A stretch of 8,033 nt of DNA from an uncultured Desulfobacterales bacterium (GTDB lineage Bacteria > Desulfobacterota > Desulfobacteria > Desulfobacterales > JAFDCJ01). The translations under genes were made by a program, and so were the position numbers. The DNA lies in contig CALZJV010000272.1 in assembly GCA_945787595.1 (NCBI GenBank), positions 1 through 8,033 on the forward strand, given 5' to 3'. Positions 7,284-8,033 of the stretch are shown in pieces. The notes under the pieces are model-generated. The model saw only the letters and a list, made by a program, of their open reading frames with translations. It had not been told where the DNA came from and made no database searches. Positions within the stretch are counted from its first letter, which is position 1. Each line of letters starts with the position of its first letter.

Positions 7284-7291
7284 CAGCGCCA

Positions 7292-7332
7292 TTAATGTGA
7301 TTGATTTCGGTACCCATAAAATCACATATTAA
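7292..7332. other. Weak dyad just after hsdR
   Basis: TTAATGTGAT (7292-7301) and ATCACATATTAA (7321-7332) pair with a 2-nt bulge around a 19-nt loop. The stem is A/T-rich and no T run follows, so it is a poor candidate for an intrinsic terminator. It may act as an mRNA 3'-end structure or be chance. Confidence 0.3.
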
Positions 7333-7408
7333 AACACATTTTGAGATCGCTGCAGGGCGATTCAGCTGTTCAGCAACCCCTACCAACTGGTGAAAACACG
7401 CATTTTTG

Positions 7409-7426
7409 TTGTACAAAATCCTACAA
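7409..7426. promoter_or_regulatory. Operator-like dyad 1 (TTGTA-N8-TACAA)
   Basis: TTGTA (7409-7413) and TACAA (7422-7426) form a perfect 5-bp inverted repeat with an 8-bp spacer. It recurs three more times in this region with the same spacing, so it is probably a binding site for a dimeric regulator or other dimeric DNA-binding protein. The protein is not identifiable here. Confidence 0.45.
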
Positions 7427-7449
7427 TTTAAAATAGGCATGTATTATTG

Positions 7450-7467
7450 TTGTATATAATTTTACAA
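7450..7467. promoter_or_regulatory. Operator-like dyad 2 (TTGTA-N8-TACAA)
   Basis: TTGTA (7450-7454) and TACAA (7463-7467), same 8-bp spacer, starting exactly 41 bp after dyad 1, close to four helical turns, so both sites would face the same side of the DNA. Confidence 0.45.
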
Positions 7468-7484
7468 TCCGGACATGATTATTG

Positions 7485-7797
7485 CTAATTAATTTTTGTG
7501 AAATGTTCATTGAATTGGTCTTTGATCGCTTCCTGTTCTTTATCGGTAAGGCGGACTGCTCGGGGTTTTTGGAGCTGGCTGGTTCTGTCATTTCAGGCAA
7601 ACGCCTTACGGTCATTTTGAGAGTCGCGCCCCGGTCTTTGATGAAGTTCAAATCCTTAATTAAAAAAACAGCACCCGGATGCGAAAAACATTTCGCTAGG
7701 TGCCTAAATAATGAATTTAAGCGACATCCGGCTAATCACCCATACGAGTGATCTCGAGCATATCATCGACGACGTCTGTTTGGGATCGCTGAGTTAT
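7485..7797. other. Region between the two long repeats, with minus-strand gene scraps
   Basis: No intact gene is convincing. On the minus strand, the open frame 7592-7488 reads PRAVRLTDKEQEAIKDQFNE, resembling the start of small nucleotidyltransferase-type proteins, but it has no start codon and stops at 7485-7487. Another minus-strand frame ends TDVVDDMLEITRMGD with its stop at 7733-7735, about 30 nt before a good terminator. A + strand frame of 30 codons (7711-7803, MNLSDIRLITHTSDLEHII...) has no ribosome binding site. These look like remnants of displaced genes. Confidence 0.35.
7662..7703 (-). terminator. Intrinsic terminator, minus strand
   Basis: Read on the minus strand, GCACC and GGTGC pair at the base and GCGAAA with TTTCGC above (7703 to 7671), around a TGTT loop and a small internal loop. 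TGTTTTTTTA follows directly (7670-7661). On the + strand no T run follows, so it acts on leftward transcripts. It would serve a minus-strand gene to the right, consistent with an orphan stop codon at 7733-7735. Confidence 0.55.
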
Positions 7798-7878
7798 ATT
7801 TAAAACACATTTTGAGATCGTTGCAGGGAGATTGAGCTGTCCGGCAACCTAGACAACTCCCGAAGACGCTCATTATTG

Positions 7879-7896
7879 TTGTACAAAAACCTACAA
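7879..7896. promoter_or_regulatory. Operator-like dyad 3 (TTGTA-N8-TACAA)
   Basis: TTGTA (7879-7883) and TACAA (7892-7896), identical half sites and spacer to dyad 1, in long repeat copy 2. Both half sites are intact although the surrounding sequence has diverged. Confidence 0.45.
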
Positions 7897-7919
7897 TCTA
7901 TAACAGGTGTTTATTATTG

Positions 7920-7937
7920 TTGTAAAATTATCTGCAA
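7920..7937. promoter_or_regulatory. Operator-like dyad 4 (TTGTA-N8-TGCAA)
   Basis: TTGTA (7920-7924) and TGCAA (7933-7937): one mismatch in the right half site, 41 bp after dyad 3, the same offset as between dyads 1 and 2. Confidence 0.4.
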
Positions 7938-8033
7938 TCTGGACATAATTATTGCTATTTCCTTTAAAGAAAAATCCTTTTAAATTTTTATGATATGTTC
8001 ATCGATGCGAGTGCAGGTCAGTAATTTCCATTC

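Larger units (their letters stand above)
7328..7510. repeat. Long direct repeat, copy 1
   Basis: Starts near AAAACACATTTTGAGATCG (7331-7349) and is alignable with copy 2 through ATTATTGCTA (7478-7487), then again at ATGTTCAT (7503-7510) after a gap. The offset to copy 2 is 471 bp at the left and 470 bp in the middle, showing a one-base indel. Sequence is diverged but clearly homologous. It contains two TTGTA-N8-TACAA dyads. I see no clear terminal inverted repeats or target-site duplication, and copy 2 has a stop in the longest shared frame, so it is probably non-coding. Confidence 0.85.
7798..8002. repeat. Long direct repeat, copy 2
   Basis: Second copy of the element after hsdR, from TTTAAAACACATTTTGAG through ATTATTGCTA (7948-7957), then about 22 extra A/T-rich bases (around CCTTTAAAGAAAAATCC), then ATGTTCAT (7995-8002). 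It carries two dyads at the same internal spacing as copy 1. The window ends 31 bp later. Confidence 0.85.

Noticed and set aside
6720..7325. 201-codon minus-strand frame opposite the end of hsdR
   Set aside because: It lies antisense to well-conserved HsdR coding sequence and shows no recognisable domain; a shadow frame.
7240..7440. Minus-strand 66-codon frame with VAEQLNRPAAISKCVL, partly shared with repeat copy 2
   Set aside because: In copy 2 the same frame is interrupted by a stop just upstream, half of the five codon differences across the shared part change the residue, and the other end is antisense to hsdR. Shared DNA explains it better than coding.
7406..7468. Sigma-70 promoters using TACAAT as -10
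   Set aside because: TTGTTG lies only 10 bp upstream of TACAAT, too close for a -35 box, and no better -35 is seen at 16-18 bp. The dyad reading fits the conserved spacing better.
7482..7751. 89-codon + strand frame between the long repeats
   Set aside because: It starts inside repeat copy 1 without a Shine-Dalgarno, crosses the minus-strand terminator hairpin and resembles no family I know.

Overview
The window carries most of a Type I restriction-modification operon, all on the + strand, followed by about 750 bases of repeat-rich intergenic DNA. Gene order is hsdM (5' end cut off by the window edge), a small GxxExxY-family protein, a RhuM-family protein, hsdS (half-size, with one apparent frameshift) and hsdR. 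Protein-coding DNA is of medium GC, except for a visibly A/T-rich stretch in hsdS. Short intergenic repeats built on the 9-base unit ACGAAATAC occur between all the genes. I associate such repeats and GxxExxY genes with Deltaproteobacteria/Desulfobacterota and some other environmental lineages, but the window has no taxonomic marker, so this placement is weak.

Layout: 1-1412 hsdM; 1411-1676 a 45-bp tandem repeat followed by inverted repeat arms; 1695-2072 GxxExxY; 2082-2169 inverted repeat pair; 2197-3264 rhuM, whose last codons are made of repeat DNA; 3214-3297 inverted repeat pair straddling the rhuM stop; 3314-3987 hsdS in two frames; 4009-4037 a lone repeat arm; 4068-7283 hsdR; 7284-8033 no convincing gene. 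The last part holds two diverged ~165-bp direct repeats 470-471 bp apart. Each repeat contains two operator-like dyads (TTGTA-N8-TACAA) 41 bp apart. A minus-strand intrinsic terminator and scraps of minus-strand coding potential lie between the repeats.

How the parts work together: HsdM (N6-adenine methylation), HsdS (target recognition) and HsdR (ATP-driven translocation and cleavage) form a classic restriction complex that methylates host DNA and destroys unmodified incoming DNA. The S subunit has a single target recognition domain, so if functional it should act as a dimer and read a palindromic bipartite site. A one-base loss in a T run breaks its frame as given. GxxExxY (PD-(D/E)XK-like fold) and RhuM sit between hsdM and hsdS as accessory genes of unknown role. 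All four downstream genes start 16-30 nt after the same repeat arm ending in GTGGTT, which suggests that repeat-bounded modules were inserted into the operon or that hairpins punctuate its mRNA.
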